Source: Cokeromyces recurvatus
Lineage: Eukaryota > Mucoromycota > Mucoromycetes > Mucorales > Mucoraceae
Assembly (NCBI RefSeq): GCF_025118155.1
Contig: NW_026251448.1
Location: 1-11,660 of the forward strand
DNA: 11,660 nt
Reading direction: 5' to 3'
Part shown: positions 1-9,477 of the stretch, one piece after another
Layout: each line of letters opens with the position of its first letter
How positions within the stretch are numbered: position 1 is the stretch's first letter
Position numbers and translations under genes: made by a program
The notes under the pieces: generated by a model
Told to the model about the DNA's origin: nothing
The model's database searches: none
What the model saw: only the letters and a program-made list of their open reading frames with translations

Positions 1-805
1 ACTAATATTGCTCTTCAAGTCTTGAACACTTAGGAATAGTTCAGCTAGGCGATAAAATTGGAAATAATACGACAAGAAAACTTTTTGCAAACAGCTTGGT
101 AGCTTCATCAAATGATATAATAAGAACAGCACAAAAAAACATATTTGAAAGTCATAAAGACTTTTACGAAGATATATTTATTGCACTGGTAATATATATT
201 CAATATACAGATGTAAAGTATTTTTGGTACTAAACATAATACAGGAATCATCGCTTGAAGGCTGTGAGGAATTATTACTGAGGAACTGCTTGAAAGTTAG
301 GAAAACGAAGGATATCTGCTTAACCTTCTGTTATGAATCACTTCTTATATTGTAAGTATAACCAGTACTACTCAGTTGATATTACGTTTTAAAACCTTTA
401 CTATTAAGTGTTCAGCAGGTGTTCATACTTGGTGGATTGGGAAATATAGAAGCAGTTTATAATTTTCGCTTGATCTGGAGAATGCTTGATACAGTGGCAA
501 AATCACAAAAAGGTCACCGATTTGTACCCGGCGAAGTTTGTTTAAATGCAATCAAGAATGAATTAGCTCACCGTGAATTAAGCCTTTCAAGCTGCTTTGA
601 GTATAAAAGAATAGGAAAGAGAAAACAGAAAAGACAAGTCTGTGAAAGCTCGATATAGTTTATTGAAAGGAAAAATATTGCAAAAATTGTACAAGAAGAA
701 AATAATATTAAAAAATGACAAGGGTTATCAATATGTTTTGCAAGGTAAATGATATTAATAGAAGTATGATTTGGATAAGTGAATACTGCTATAATAAAGC
801 ATTAT

Positions 806-1000
806 GTGTAAATATTGTCAGTGTAAATGTTGTCAGTATAAATATTGTCAGTATAAATGTTGTCTGTGTAAATGTTGTCAGTATAAATGTTGTCAGTATA
901 AATGTTGTCAGTATAAAAGTTGTCAGTGTAAATGTTGTCAGTATAAAAGTTGTCAGTGTAAATGTTGTCAGTATAAAAGTTGTCAGTGTAAATGTTGTCT
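806..1000 (+). repeat. 15-bp minisatellite, 13 units, with a 30-bp higher-order period at the right end
   Basis: Thirteen head-to-tail 15-bp units follow the pattern GTRTAAAWRTTGTCW, typified by GTGTAAATGTTGTCA, GTATAAATGTTGTCA and GTATAAAAGTTGTCA. From 911 to 1000 the GTATAAAAG and GTGTAAATG forms alternate exactly, making three 30-bp dimers. This indicates recent amplification of a two-unit block. Because 15 is a multiple of three and the unit lacks stops in several frames, long artificial reading frames appear on both strands (pentapeptides such as NVVSI, CCQYK and TDNIY); I do not regard them as genes. Confidence 0.95.
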
Positions 1001-1188
1001 CCGAATAATTCTGTATACAATAGGATATGTTTTTATATTTATTCCTCCTGAGCTGCCACTATTGCTAAAAATATAAAATATTATAAATCATTATTTCTAG
1101 GGTCTGGGGTCTGGGGTAAGCAATGCGTTAATATTAATTCACAGTGAATATTCCAGCTATAACAATAATACCAAATATTTATATGCCA

Positions 1189-1204
1189 CTATTATTATTA
1201 TTAT
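1189..1204 (+). repeat. ATT trinucleotide microsatellite
   Basis: A short run of about five ATT units lies in A+T-rich noncoding DNA within the segment that splits the relic gene. Confidence 0.7.
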
Positions 1205-2220
1205 CTTCTGAGATATTATTACATAACAATATTGAATATTATAGATGCATATATAATATATATGACTTGTATACATAATTATGTAATTGCATATAACAGT
1301 CATAATCCTATTGAATTCTTATTATTACATAATACAATGTATATAATTATTTTTAATGCTCGATTACTCTCACAATAACTGTTGTTAAAACTGAATGTAG
1401 AATGAATATTATGCTGTGAAATACGATATACTAGTTTTATTTGATTAACCTCTTTATTATGTAATAAATGATGGTTTATTTCTATTAACTTAGTTGTAAG
1501 GACGACTACAATCATAACACAAGCTACTACAATGCTGATAAACTGATTATAAATGATGAATATAGCGTTGAGCTTGTATTGCTAGAAACCTCAGGGCCAT
1601 TTGGTGCTTGCAACGACAAAAAACTTAGATCACATCAAAGCTGCGTATGGATTACTTGCTATGTTGCACACTATTGACTACAGATATAATTATGCAGATA
1701 TTGAGTTATTTAAAAAGTTGAAAATCTCTTTTGTTCATGCTGCTGGAGACAAGATTAGATTATGAAAACTCAACTTAGCTACCTCTGGACTTTATATCTT
1801 AAATCGCCAAAGGAGTTGCCAAGTTCCTATAACACACAGAAACAGCAAAGAAAAGCTCTTGAATGTTGTAAACATGATGTGGGAATTGCAGGTATGATTT
1901 ATTAATGTTGATAAGTTACTATATGTATTTTTTCATTGTTATTTTTTCAGAAAGTGGTAACTGAGTCATCTGCGGTGCTAAAGTCTATTGAAAAATCACA
2001 TAAAGAAAATGAAAAGATTGCCAACATAACCAAATTGGAATCATACCTTGGGGAAGCAGTTGATGTTAAGTTACCTTGCAGTTATATATCTGCTGTCGAT
2101 GATATCAATCTTTCAAGCTCACCTCTTCGCCCAGCTTCAGATTGCTCTAGCATTGAAGACCTCGATGATATGAATGTATTTTGATGATAATATACCTATG
2201 AATAAGATATCTTGAAAGTG

Positions 2221-2258
2221 AATAAAGTATTGAATAAAAATTCTGTTCGGGGAATAAA
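2221..2258 (+). promoter_or_regulatory. Candidate polyadenylation signals after the relic gene
   Basis: Three AATAAA hexamers (2221-2226, 2233-2238, 2253-2258) follow the last stop of the relic at 2182-2184 by 37-69 bp. The spacing suits a 3' end signal, but in DNA this A-rich the hexamer is common, so the assignment is weak. Confidence 0.3.
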
Positions 2259-2259
2259 G

Positions 2260-4120
2260 CAAAGGATACTTTGAAAACTTGTATAGGGTTTATTGTATCA
2301 AAAATATGATAAATACTTTTAGCTATGGAAATGAGTGTTGTATTTATATTTTTTGTCGAGCAAGGGTTAATCCTAGTCTTGTGAGTTTATCCATGAGGGT
2401 CCCGCTGAGAAGATGATGAGAACGAATGATAAATGACTGTGATGAGTAATTCAATTGATGTTGCAAGGGTATTGGTATGAAAGGGTACATACTTATGCCA
2501 TCATGGCAAATAACAGAGAGATTGTTTTGTGTAGAGGTAAACGTTCGGTAGTGACTTCAGGTATCAATAAAATCGAATAGTGCTTGGCCATACGTTATAG
2601 CTCCGCTGCCTCACACAATATCTTTCATCCAAAGAGTTCTAATGTTTGCTTTGTACCTTTCTACACTAGGTGTTGCCCTTGTAGTCTATTAATTGGATCT
2701 ACTAGTCTTATTATCCTAATAAGGCCAGTATGGTCAACAAAAATACAACTTGAATTTAATAGTTGTAAATGAAATTATGAATTAGGATGTCTTAGCTTTT
2801 AAAAGCAAAGAGGAGCAGAGAAGCGATAAGTATATTGTTACTTACTGTCTCACGAATACATGGTTAATGTACTATATGCAGAAATAAGTTGCCATAGTGC
2901 TTTTAAAAGTAAATCATGTGTAAACTAAAAACACCCAAACAGCAAAAAAAATTAATTGTAGAATGAAGTACTATATTTCAATAATTTATTCTTTATGATG
3001 CTGATATGAGCAACAAGAAAAGAGAATTCCAAGTAATTATAAAAAAAACTAAGGATGAGGATTATTCATTAAAACATGTAAATGTTTGCCTTATAATAAT
3101 AAACCTAATCTGTGCAGTTATCATCTAATCATAAACCTGATTCGACTAAGTTCATTTGAATGTCTCTATATATACTGCTGCCTTCAATTATCTCTCCATA
3201 TGAAAGACTCGCGCATATTAAACGAGTTTTCTAGTATGAATACAAAGTGTCATGTGCTTATTTATAATGTCATGTTTCTTGATTAAACATGCGGATCATA
3301 AACTTATTTAAGGAACTCTATCTAGATTCTTTTAAAACTCTCTTGATCCACTTCATAAAACAATATTAAAAACTTCTAACACTTTATTATCTATAACATA
3401 TCTTATTTGGTCGTAACTGTCACTTTTCTGATTCGCATCTTATCTCAAACTTCTTTAACAATTCTTATAAATACCCCATCAATTTAAATTCATAAATAAA
3501 ATAATTGACTTCAGAACTATTGTTCCGTCTCATTAACTTTATTATGTCTTTTTATCATTTTTATTTAATAATATTTCTTTATTTTGATATTTTACAAGTA
3601 ATATCACATTATGTATCCTTAGAAATAAAGACGAAGGCATAATAAAAAAAATATCAGAAATAGATTATAAATGATTAATTGAATACTGACTATTCAAAGA
3701 TAATTAGAGTAATTAATTATAAGCTATTTGTCTATTTCATTTTTAAATCAAATACATGTGTATATGTATATGCTTAAGTATTATTATTTAAGTTAAGCTT
3801 TGCTAAGTTATTATGAAAGCAGTTATGTGTAGAAATTAAAGATTAGTGTTTAATGCATAACACTGCAATAGATATATGTATCAATTGCTTTTATCTTTAT
3901 TAGTTAAAGCTGTTTAAATATAGCTCGTTCAATTAAATACAGTTCCAACAGTTATTATTGCTGTATAACTTGATCCAGGAATATTTGTGCAATTAATAAC
4001 GATGAATGATAATTTTAGTTAAAGGAAAATCCTTTAAAGAATTATGTCAACTTAACGACTATGATTTGAGCAAAGGATAATATATTGGTGAAATATATAA
4101 AAATGGATATTGTTCAATAA
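2260..4120. other. A+T-rich stretch with no supportable gene
   Basis: I see no reading frame, RNA gene or structured repeat I can support here. On the minus strand, about 2766 to 2490, one frame has stop-separated pieces that look mildly protein-like (for example GLIRIIRLVDPINRLQGQHL), but they match no family I know and their spacing is near what chance allows. Short open frames at 2584-2772 and 3086-3286 have compositions expected of noncoding A+T-rich DNA. Confidence 0.5.
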
Positions 4121-4468
4121 ATCAGGTGTAAATTAGATAATTTAGACGCAAGTGCTAGAGTTACTAATATAGAAGCAAAAAATTGAAAACGCGGAAAAAA
4201 AAATTATAAATACTACACAATAAATAGTACAAAAAATTCGATTAGTTGCAGATATACACAAATAAATATACTGTAGAATCCCTTTCGTTAATTATCAAAA
4301 TGGTATTTCCATACCAAAAGTTATTAATGCTACTGGTATCGTCAGAAGAACTGATTATCAATTAGAACACCACAAGGTATCCTACTCAAAATAACTTCAA
4401 ATATTGTTGACCAGCGTACAATCTACACTGTTAATAATCTAGTTATATCTCTTACAGCAATATATTAA
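4121..4468 (+). pseudogene. Relic of a coiled-coil protein with a short C-terminal domain, family not recognised
   Basis: Three consecutive pieces read as one protein when frame changes are allowed. Piece 4121-4183 gives LDNLDASARVTNIEAK. Piece about 4178-4361, in another frame, begins KIENAEKKIINTTQ and continues through IRLVADIHK to NGISIPKVINATGIVRRTDY. Piece 4361-4465 contains RTPQGILLKITSNIVDQRT and IYTVNNLVISLTAIY. The first part has heptad-like hydrophobic spacing typical of a coiled coil; the second has Gly/Pro turns and alternating hydrophobics suggesting a small beta-rich domain. Damage: a frame change near 4180, in-frame TAA at 4221-4223 and 4263-4265, a second frame change near 4361, and TAA at 4466-4468. 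I cannot name the family. The coil-plus-C-terminal-domain layout recalls fibre-like proteins, which is only an impression. Confidence 0.4.
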
Positions 4469-4504
4469 CCGATAAAATTTAAACACACACAATTGACTAT
4501 TAGC

Positions 4505-4885
4505 ATGTCTATATTTTATTGCAATATAAAGCATAATTATGTATTATACTTTCAAAGACTAGAGAGTTCGACAAACAAATTCGATTTAAATGGCGCTTCA
4601 GTAAAAAGAAAAAAGCTTGTACAAATATGTTTATTGGTAAATATTGATCGAAAAAAGAAAGGACTAACAAAAATAGTAATGCTATCTTCTAGGGAATTAA
4701 TTACCAATATACTGTTGAGTATTCATTCTCAAGGTATCATTGTTTTTTTTAAAAAGAAATCTATAACATTTTTTGGGATTAGGAAAAGAAAGACGGTTAG
4801 AAATGCACCAAGAATTGACACTAAAGCTGAATACTATATCCATTATCTAAACGACATATTTAAAGCTTCAAAGGATTTTATTTAA
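4505..4885 (+). CDS. Hypothetical basic protein or exon, 126 residues
   Basis: ATG at 4505 opens a frame of 126 codons ending at TAA 4883-4885. In the same frame the sequence is already open from 4469, directly after the stop that ends the upstream relic, so this could be its continuation rather than a separate gene. At this A+T content a stop is expected about every 12 codons, so roughly 139 open codons is well beyond chance. The product is Lys/Arg-rich (KRKKLVQIC, DRKKKGLTK, FFKKKSITFFGIRKRKTVR), with no signal peptide, membrane segment or catalytic motif I recognise. A T-rich stretch ending in CAAAG near 4550 could be a splice acceptor, which would make the N-terminal residues intronic. 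ILLSIHSQGIIVFFKKK faintly resembles a conserved block of the family at 1-2184, but I would not rely on that. Confidence 0.35.
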   Translation: MSIFYCNIKHNYVLYFQRLESSTNKFDLNGASVKRKKLVQICLLVNIDRKKKGLTKIVMLSSRELITNILLSIHSQGIIVFFKKKSITFFGIRKRKTVRNAPRIDTKAEYYIHYLNDIFKASKDFI

Positions 4886-5377
4886 TAATAAATAATGTGC
4901 TTATTCATAAATTAGCTACTACTAGAAGCATTGTTGAAAATAAGGATACAAATGTGTACGTTCACCTTTATTCTCACCTTTCATAAACTCACCTGAAGAA
5001 TTTTGATCGAAAGCTAATTCATGCTTGAAAGTAATTTTGAATAGATATAAAGGTTGAAGTAAATGACTTTTTTTTTTGTCAAAAATTCCGAAAAATTTAG
5101 TAGTCATCAAACATCTATCTTTATTTTCTTATTATCAACAGAAGCGAGTAATTTTATATACCTGAAAGCAAACATATAACGTAGATAATTCTACTTTTTT
5201 ATATACTATATTCATTTTACTAATATTATCCTAATTCTATAAGTTGTTGTATACAAATAGTCGCTGCTAGATCAACCATTATTCTATGTTACTGGCGTAA
5301 AATTATTTTTCAGGTTTATTAAATTTCAAACTCAAACATTATTTCACATTGTGTTGTGCATTTTTCAGCAATATACT
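4886..5377. other. Upstream intergenic region of the Uso1/p115 gene
   Basis: No gene is supported. A 62-codon minus-strand open frame (5110-4922) contains a good donor-like CAG|GTGAGT and starts with two ATGs, but continuation beyond a possible splice ends after five codons. The region presumably includes the promoter and leader of the downstream gene. I see no distinctive TATA or CCAAT element at a convincing distance. Confidence 0.4.
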
Positions 5378-5413
5378 TCTCTTTTTTTCTTTTTTTTTTT
5401 TTTTTTTTTCCTA
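5378..5413 (+). promoter_or_regulatory. Long T/C tract ending in TAG before the Uso1/p115 start; possible leader-intron acceptor
   Basis: A pyrimidine tract of about 35 nt, including 20 consecutive T (5390-5409), runs into CCTAG, and the start codon follows at 5428. This is what a strong 3' splice site looks like, so a 5'-UTR intron ending near 5414 is plausible. Pyrimidine tracts before start codons also occur in fungal promoters without splicing, and the sequence alone cannot decide. Confidence 0.4.
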
Positions 5414-5427
5414 GTTTATAAATATCA

Positions 5428-7954
5428 ATGGATTTTTTAACTAGAGGCTATACCGCCTTAAGAGGTGATCGGGGGCAGCCTCAATCTGCAGATGAAACAA
5501 TTGAGAAGCTTGCAGATTGTCTAGAGACCGCGACTTTATTAGAAGATAGACGTGCTGGTGTATTAAGCTTAAAAGGCTTAGTCAGAGATTGGCCTGAGGT
5601 TAGCTAAAGTTAATTGTTATTAATAATCCATTTATTTAATGCAACCTTTTTTAGGAAGTAGGAAATAAGAGTTTCCCAGGCCTAATCAAAGTTTTACATA
5701 CAGATTATAAAGATGTCGACATTACGAAGTCTCTGCTTGAAACAATCATAATATTATGTACTGTCCAACATCAGGTAATAGATGAACATGGAAAATATTA
5801 TTATAAATACATTAAAATGTTAGTTATTAGCATGACAAGGATGATCGAGGATTTAAGTTTACGGATTACTTCATAGAGGTAGCATATACAAAAGTTTGTA
5901 TAGAAACATGCAATAGCTAAATTTATTTATTTTCTAAAAGGATTCTCGTAATGTTACTATCCTGTTAGACATTCTTGAGGAATTTGATTTTTATGTTCGT
6001 TACAATACTATAAAGCTACTATCAACGTTATTATCTAATAGAAGTAAGCGTATCCAAGAGTGCATCTTAACTAATCCAATGGGAATTTCACTTCTAGTCG
6101 ACATGTTAGACGATAAAAGAGACATTATTAGAAACGGTATTTTTTTTTCTTTTATAATTTTAAAGTTTTAACATTTTAAATCATTAGAGGGCTTATTATT
6201 ATTGATTGATTTGACTCGAAACAACACTGAAATTCAAAAGATTGTTACATTCCAGGCAACTTTTGAAAAATTATTATCTATTATTGAAGAGCAAGAAGGA
6301 ATTTCGGGAGATATTGTAGTTCAAGATAGCTTAACTTTAATGCATAATCTATTAAGATATAACGTTTCTGATCAGGTAATTAATATACATCTATGTGTGC
6401 ACTTATAAATAAAATTTTTTTGACTATAAAGATATTATAGGTATATTTTCGTGAAACAAGTTGTATACAGCAAATACCTGGTCTTTTAGGTTATGTTGGA
6501 GACACTGATGCAGATCATGTGCCATATTCATTTGAAGACTGGCCACCTCAAAAGATTGCCAATACAGTTCTTGTTTTACAATTAATTCGTATTTTAACAG
6601 AACCTGATAGCAGTAGCACAGCTATCAATCAAAAAGTAATGGTACAAAGTGGTATTCTCTTACCAATTGTTCAGCTAGGTCTTTGTTCTAATGCGCCTTC
6701 TATTGTTCGTACCGAAGCTCTTTATGCCATAGCTTATGTTACCGCGTCTAATATCGATAATCAAGCTATGTTTGGTAAAGTTATGGTTGCAAGTCCTCCA
6801 TTATTATTAGAAAATGAGCAAATTGATCCTAATGCTATAGCTGGTATTCCTCGACCTGCTATGGTATCTCTAATTTCCATTGCTGTTGTCAATGATCGTG
6901 GATATTCGTATAGCTATTCGAGTCGTGCTGCTGCTACTTATGCAATTTATTGTTGCCTAGAGGAAAATCCAGATGCTCAGCTTGTTTTGGCATCGACCCT
7001 AAAAATACCTCCTGAAGATAATGCAAATAGCCAATTTTTAGGTAAAATAAGTAATTATGTTAAAAAACACACACATTATACTTATTATTTGTTGTAGATA
7101 AACCACACTCTGCCGGATCGCTTCTTTTAGAAACTATTGAAAATTGGGAACAGTCTTTATCGGATCCTTATAAAATCTGGTTTGCATGTGATATTCTATC
7201 TCATATCATAAGGGACAATGAAAAAGCCAAAGAAATTGCAGGTGGTATTGTATTTGGTGATGAAGCTAATGGTGAAGACCCAGTCCCCCTTTTGCATCAA
7301 ATTGTTGCCCAATTATTATTATCTACAAAAAATACATCTACTAACTTACGTATACCAATTGGCTATTTATGTTTATTATGTACATGGCTATATAAAAGCC
7401 CTACTTCTGTTAGTCTATTTTTGACAGAAAGTACACATGTTCAATTTGTAAGTGTATTAATTAATTTATGGTTGGTATTAATAGTGCTAATACGCCTTTT
7501 CCTTAGTTGATTCAAGAAATGCAATCTTCCACAAATGATCCTACAGTTCAAGGCCTCATTGCATACTTGTTAGGTATTGCATATAAATACAATGATGATC
7601 CATCAACACCTTTAGATAGAACTCAGCTTCAATCTATCTTTTCAAGTCGATTAGATCAATTTAATAGCTTATTAGCTCGACTTCGAGATAGTCCTGCTGT
7701 TAAAAATGCTCCACAATATCTTCAAATTTCAGCAGAAGATGAATCTATTTCAAATTCAACGCATTCTTTACCATCGTTGATTCTTGATAGCGTCTTTGTG
7801 GAATTGTTTAAATCAACTTATGGTAACATATTAGTTAACACATAATATAAACAGAAATACATTACTTATGACATATCGCTTTTATAGAGAATATTCAAAA
7901 ATCAATCAAAAAAAAGCCTTCTAAATTTTCTAAGATAGAAAGTAAAACAGGTAT

Positions 7955-8034
<80 letters not shown>

Positions 8035-8671
8035 GACCAAATGAGTAAATATACATAATTTTTTATGCTTTTTCAGGTTTGCCTATGCCTACTGGTTCAA
8101 TTGTTACAGATGAGGTCATTCAAAATTATAAGAATACAATTGAGGAACAAGTTACGCAAATCAAATCTCTTGAAGAAAAAATGGCAGAGCTTGAATCAAT
8201 TATTAAAACTTTGGTAAAAAATTTGTTTATAGTATTACCTAAAAATTTTACTTACAATATTAGTTACTATATTAGAAAGCTAATGATGAGATAATAAGAG
8301 AAGAATTAGTTACTGCAGCTACAGATAATACCAACTTGAAGCAATATATTTCAGAATTAGAAACAAAATTAAATGCTACTGCTTCTCAGCCAACACCTAT
8401 TAATGATGAGCAAGCTTTAAAGATTACAGAATTAGAAAAAAAAATTGAAGAAGAAAAGGATAAATTTATGCAATTAGAAAAAGAACAAGAAGATTTACTT
8501 GTTTGTATGGGTAAGTTGTATTTTGAAGATAAGCTTATGAGACTGGAGATATAATATTTATATTTACATACAACAGGTGAACAAGATCTTGATATCAAGA
8601 AATACAAAAAGAGATTAAGAGATTTGGGTGAAACTGTTACAGACAGTGAAGATGACGATGATGAAGAGTGA
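5428..8671 (+). CDS. USO1: Uso1/p115 vesicle-tethering protein (12 exons, 839 residues)
   Basis: This is a general vesicular transport factor: a peripheral Golgi/ER-exit tether that holds COPII vesicles before SNARE fusion under Rab1/Ypt1. Exons: 5428-5598, 5655-5774, 5831-5878, 5941-6136, 6188-6375, 6441-7041, 7098-7447, 7507-7822, 7888-7950, 8077-8213, 8276-8510, 8577-8671. All introns are GT-AG, and the 2520 nt keep frame from ATG to TGA. Residues 1 to about 660 form the armadillo-like head, with signatures TALRGDRGQPQSADETIEKL, EVGNKSFPGLIKVL, LLDILEEFDFYVRYNT, EGLLLLIDLTRNNTEIQKI, DWPPQKIANTVLVLQLIRIL and CLLCTWLYKSPTSVSLFL. About 685-815 is coiled coil (QVTQIKSLEEKMAELESI, ITELEKKIEEEKDK). 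The C-terminal block (EQEDLL, then KKYKKRLRDLG) ends in the acidic tail DSEDDDDEE. Animal p115 has roughly 960 residues and yeast Uso1 about 1790, so the coil here is short. The start is the first ATG matching the family N-terminus. Confidence 0.95.
7951..8076 (+). other. Intron 9 of the Uso1/p115 gene, enlarged by a homopolymer
   Basis: This is the longest intron of the gene, at 126 nt; the other ten are 51-66 nt. Donor GTATTT at 7951 and acceptor TTTTTCAG at 8076 keep the frame (a Gly codon is split 1/2). Removing the 75-A run leaves 51 nt, equal to the shortest intron of the gene, so the run accounts for the whole excess. Confidence 0.85.
7959..8033 (+). repeat. Uninterrupted poly(A) run of 75 bases inside an intron
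   Basis: Seventy-five consecutive A lie between the donor and acceptor of intron 9, starting 8 nt after the donor. No target duplication or retroelement body flanks it, so slippage expansion is more likely than a retroposed insert. The exact length is uncertain because homopolymers of this size are prone to sequencing and assembly error. Confidence 0.9.
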
Positions 8672-8793
8672 TTTGGCATAATGAAATTATTTCTTTAATT
8701 ACATAACTAAGAAAAAAAAGAAATCTTACTTGCTGTATATGGATTATTTCAACAATCAGCTTCTACAAAAATACATTTATTCAAACATAATTA

Positions 8794-8829
8794 AATAAAG
8801 ATAAATACTTTTCTTATAATGAAAATAAA
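8794..8829 (+). promoter_or_regulatory. Candidate polyadenylation signals of the Uso1/p115 gene
   Basis: AATAAA occurs at 8794-8799 and 8824-8829, 120-160 nt after the stop codon, a reasonable 3'-UTR length for a fungal gene. The hexamer is frequent by chance in this composition. Confidence 0.4.
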
Positions 8830-9072
8830 TAATTTTCAAGTAGTTTATTTAAATTTTTAACAACCACTGTTAACTAACTAAAAATACACTAAATATGACT
8901 TGAAGTCATTATTAAACATAAAAGATGCTTTCTTCATATCTTAAAAAAATACAAATATAATCCAAAAACATTAATGCTAAAGACATTATAGTATTACTTA
9001 ATTGTACATTATTTCACAAAAGTGGTCCTATATTTAAAAAAATAGATAGAAAGACCAACCCAGAACGTTTCT
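8830..9072. other. Noncoding A+T-rich DNA between Uso1/p115 and the transposase relic
   Basis: No reading frame of note is seen. It contains the proposed left inverted end of the transposon remnant near 9017-9028 (CAAAAGTGGTCC); otherwise there is nothing I can assign. Confidence 0.4.
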
Positions 9073-9412
9073 TTAAGTTTGCATGGCTTTCATAAAGACA
9101 TTAGTTGATATTTCACGACACAATTTTGAGTCCACTCCACCTTTAATCTTGGCAATAAAATCCAAGACCCATACTGAGTGAAATAGAGCACAACTCTATA
9201 ATAGCAAGCTTCCATCGTTATCTTTGTACTTAAAGCCTGACGTTATGTTGTTGGATGAATTTATCTTCCTCTACTTACTTCTGTATCTTATCAACTAAAC
9301 TTATCCTATTGATATTAATGTCATAGGCTATTGCTATCCTGCTGACTGTTGTACGTAAGATATCTAAACTCTTCAATATAGCTTTATGAGACTCTTTAGC
9401 ATGGAGTTTAAC
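9073..9412 (-). pseudogene. Tc1/mariner-like transposase fragment
   Basis: Read on the minus strand from 9412, one frame gives KLHAKESHKAILKSLDIL followed by RTTVSRIAIAYDIN, like the helix-turn-helix part of a Tc1-type transposase. A second frame, entered near 9235, gives SLLL-stop-SCALFHSVWVLDF and then IAKIKGGVDSKLCREI with VFMKAM, which aligns with the Tc1/mariner block that usually reads G-S-x-M-V-W-G-C-F followed by G-x-L/V-x-K-I-x-G-x-x-D. The TAG there stands for the conserved Trp. About 100 residues between the two blocks, including the first catalytic Asp residues, are missing, and the third Asp region is not seen. The protein would cut and paste a DNA element into TA sites; this copy cannot. 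Nearest family by recollection; no search was possible. Confidence 0.6.
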
Positions 9413-9477
9413 TATAATATATATATTTTTTTTATTGCAAGTGTGGAATAACTACGATAAATATGAGCAATTATTCA

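Larger units (their letters stand above)
659..1488. other. Extra A+T-rich segment interrupting the relic gene
   Basis: This stretch sits between two blocks of the broken gene that should lie close together (…NAIKNEL… and …YNADKLI…). It contains the 15-bp minisatellite at 806-1000, a small GGTCTGG duplication at 1101-1116, an ATT run at 1189-1204 and the palindrome TACATAATTATGTA at 1272-1285. I found no transposase motif, no convincing terminal inverted repeats and no clear target duplication (only AAGCT near both edges, which may be chance). It may be an inserted element, or local expansion of a once-short intron. Confidence 0.35.
1..2184 (+). pseudogene. Broken spliced gene of an unnamed fungal (Mucorales-like) multicopy protein family
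   Basis: Coding-like pieces can be read at 6-188, 245-351, 419-658, about 1489-1624, 1625-1891 and 1951-2184. Introns with GT-AG ends fit at 189-244, 352-418 and 1892-1950. Recognisable stretches include FILGGLGNIEAVYNFRLIW and KGHRFVPGEVCLNAIKNEL (419-658), YNADKLI and VELVLLETSGPFG (1489-1624), LFKKLKISFVHAAGDKIRL (about 1705-1762) and KSIEKSHKENEK in the last piece. From memory these match, in order, an unnamed repeated protein family of Mucorales genomes; its function is unknown to me. The copy is broken: the piece at 245-351 does not join in frame to the one at 419, frame changes by +1 near 1625, TGA at 1763-1765 stands where a Trp is expected, and about 830 bp separates the second and third blocks. 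The left end is cut by the window. The family assignment is recollection, not a search result. Confidence 0.55.

Noticed and set aside
802..1020. Minus-strand open frame of repeated TDNIY/TDNFY units
   Set aside because: It is the same minisatellite read backwards; it has no non-repeat coding sequence.
804..1076. Cys-rich plus-strand open frame resembling a metallothionein-like repeat protein
   Set aside because: The Cys pattern is produced by the 15-bp minisatellite; neighbouring frames and the opposite strand are equally open, and nothing outside the repeat looks coding.
1300..1515. Minus-strand 71-codon open frame
   Set aside because: It lies within the segment that splits the relic gene, lacks family features, and partly runs opposite the coding-like block that starts near 1489.
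2584..2772. Plus-strand open frame of 62 codons, and stop-broken minus-strand pieces over the same interval
   Set aside because: No recognisable motif on either strand; stop spacing is close to that expected for noncoding A+T-rich DNA.
4121..4468. Possible endogenous viral fibre-like gene
   Set aside because: The coil plus C-terminal domain layout gave this idea, but no virus-specific motif or neighbouring viral gene is visible, so I kept it as an unassigned relic.
4922..5110. Minus-strand 62-codon open frame with a good GTGAGT donor
   Set aside because: Splicing to the nearest acceptor ends after five more codons, and the peptide resembles nothing I know; most likely chance in the Uso1/p115 upstream region.
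7218..7510. Plus-strand open frames of 68 and 72 codons inside Uso1/p115 exon 7
   Set aside because: One (7218-7424) is an out-of-frame shadow of exon 7; the other (7292-7510) follows the true exon frame only to the donor at 7448 and then reads into intron 7.
7959..8033. Poly(A) run as the tail of a retroposed SINE or processed transcript
   Set aside because: No element body precedes it (only 8 nt from the donor) and no flanking target duplication is present.
8386..8679. 97-codon minus-strand open frame opposite the end of the Uso1/p115 gene
   Set aside because: Ser-rich shadow of the Glu/Lys/Asp-rich coiled coil and acidic tail; the plus strand has clear homology and splice sites.
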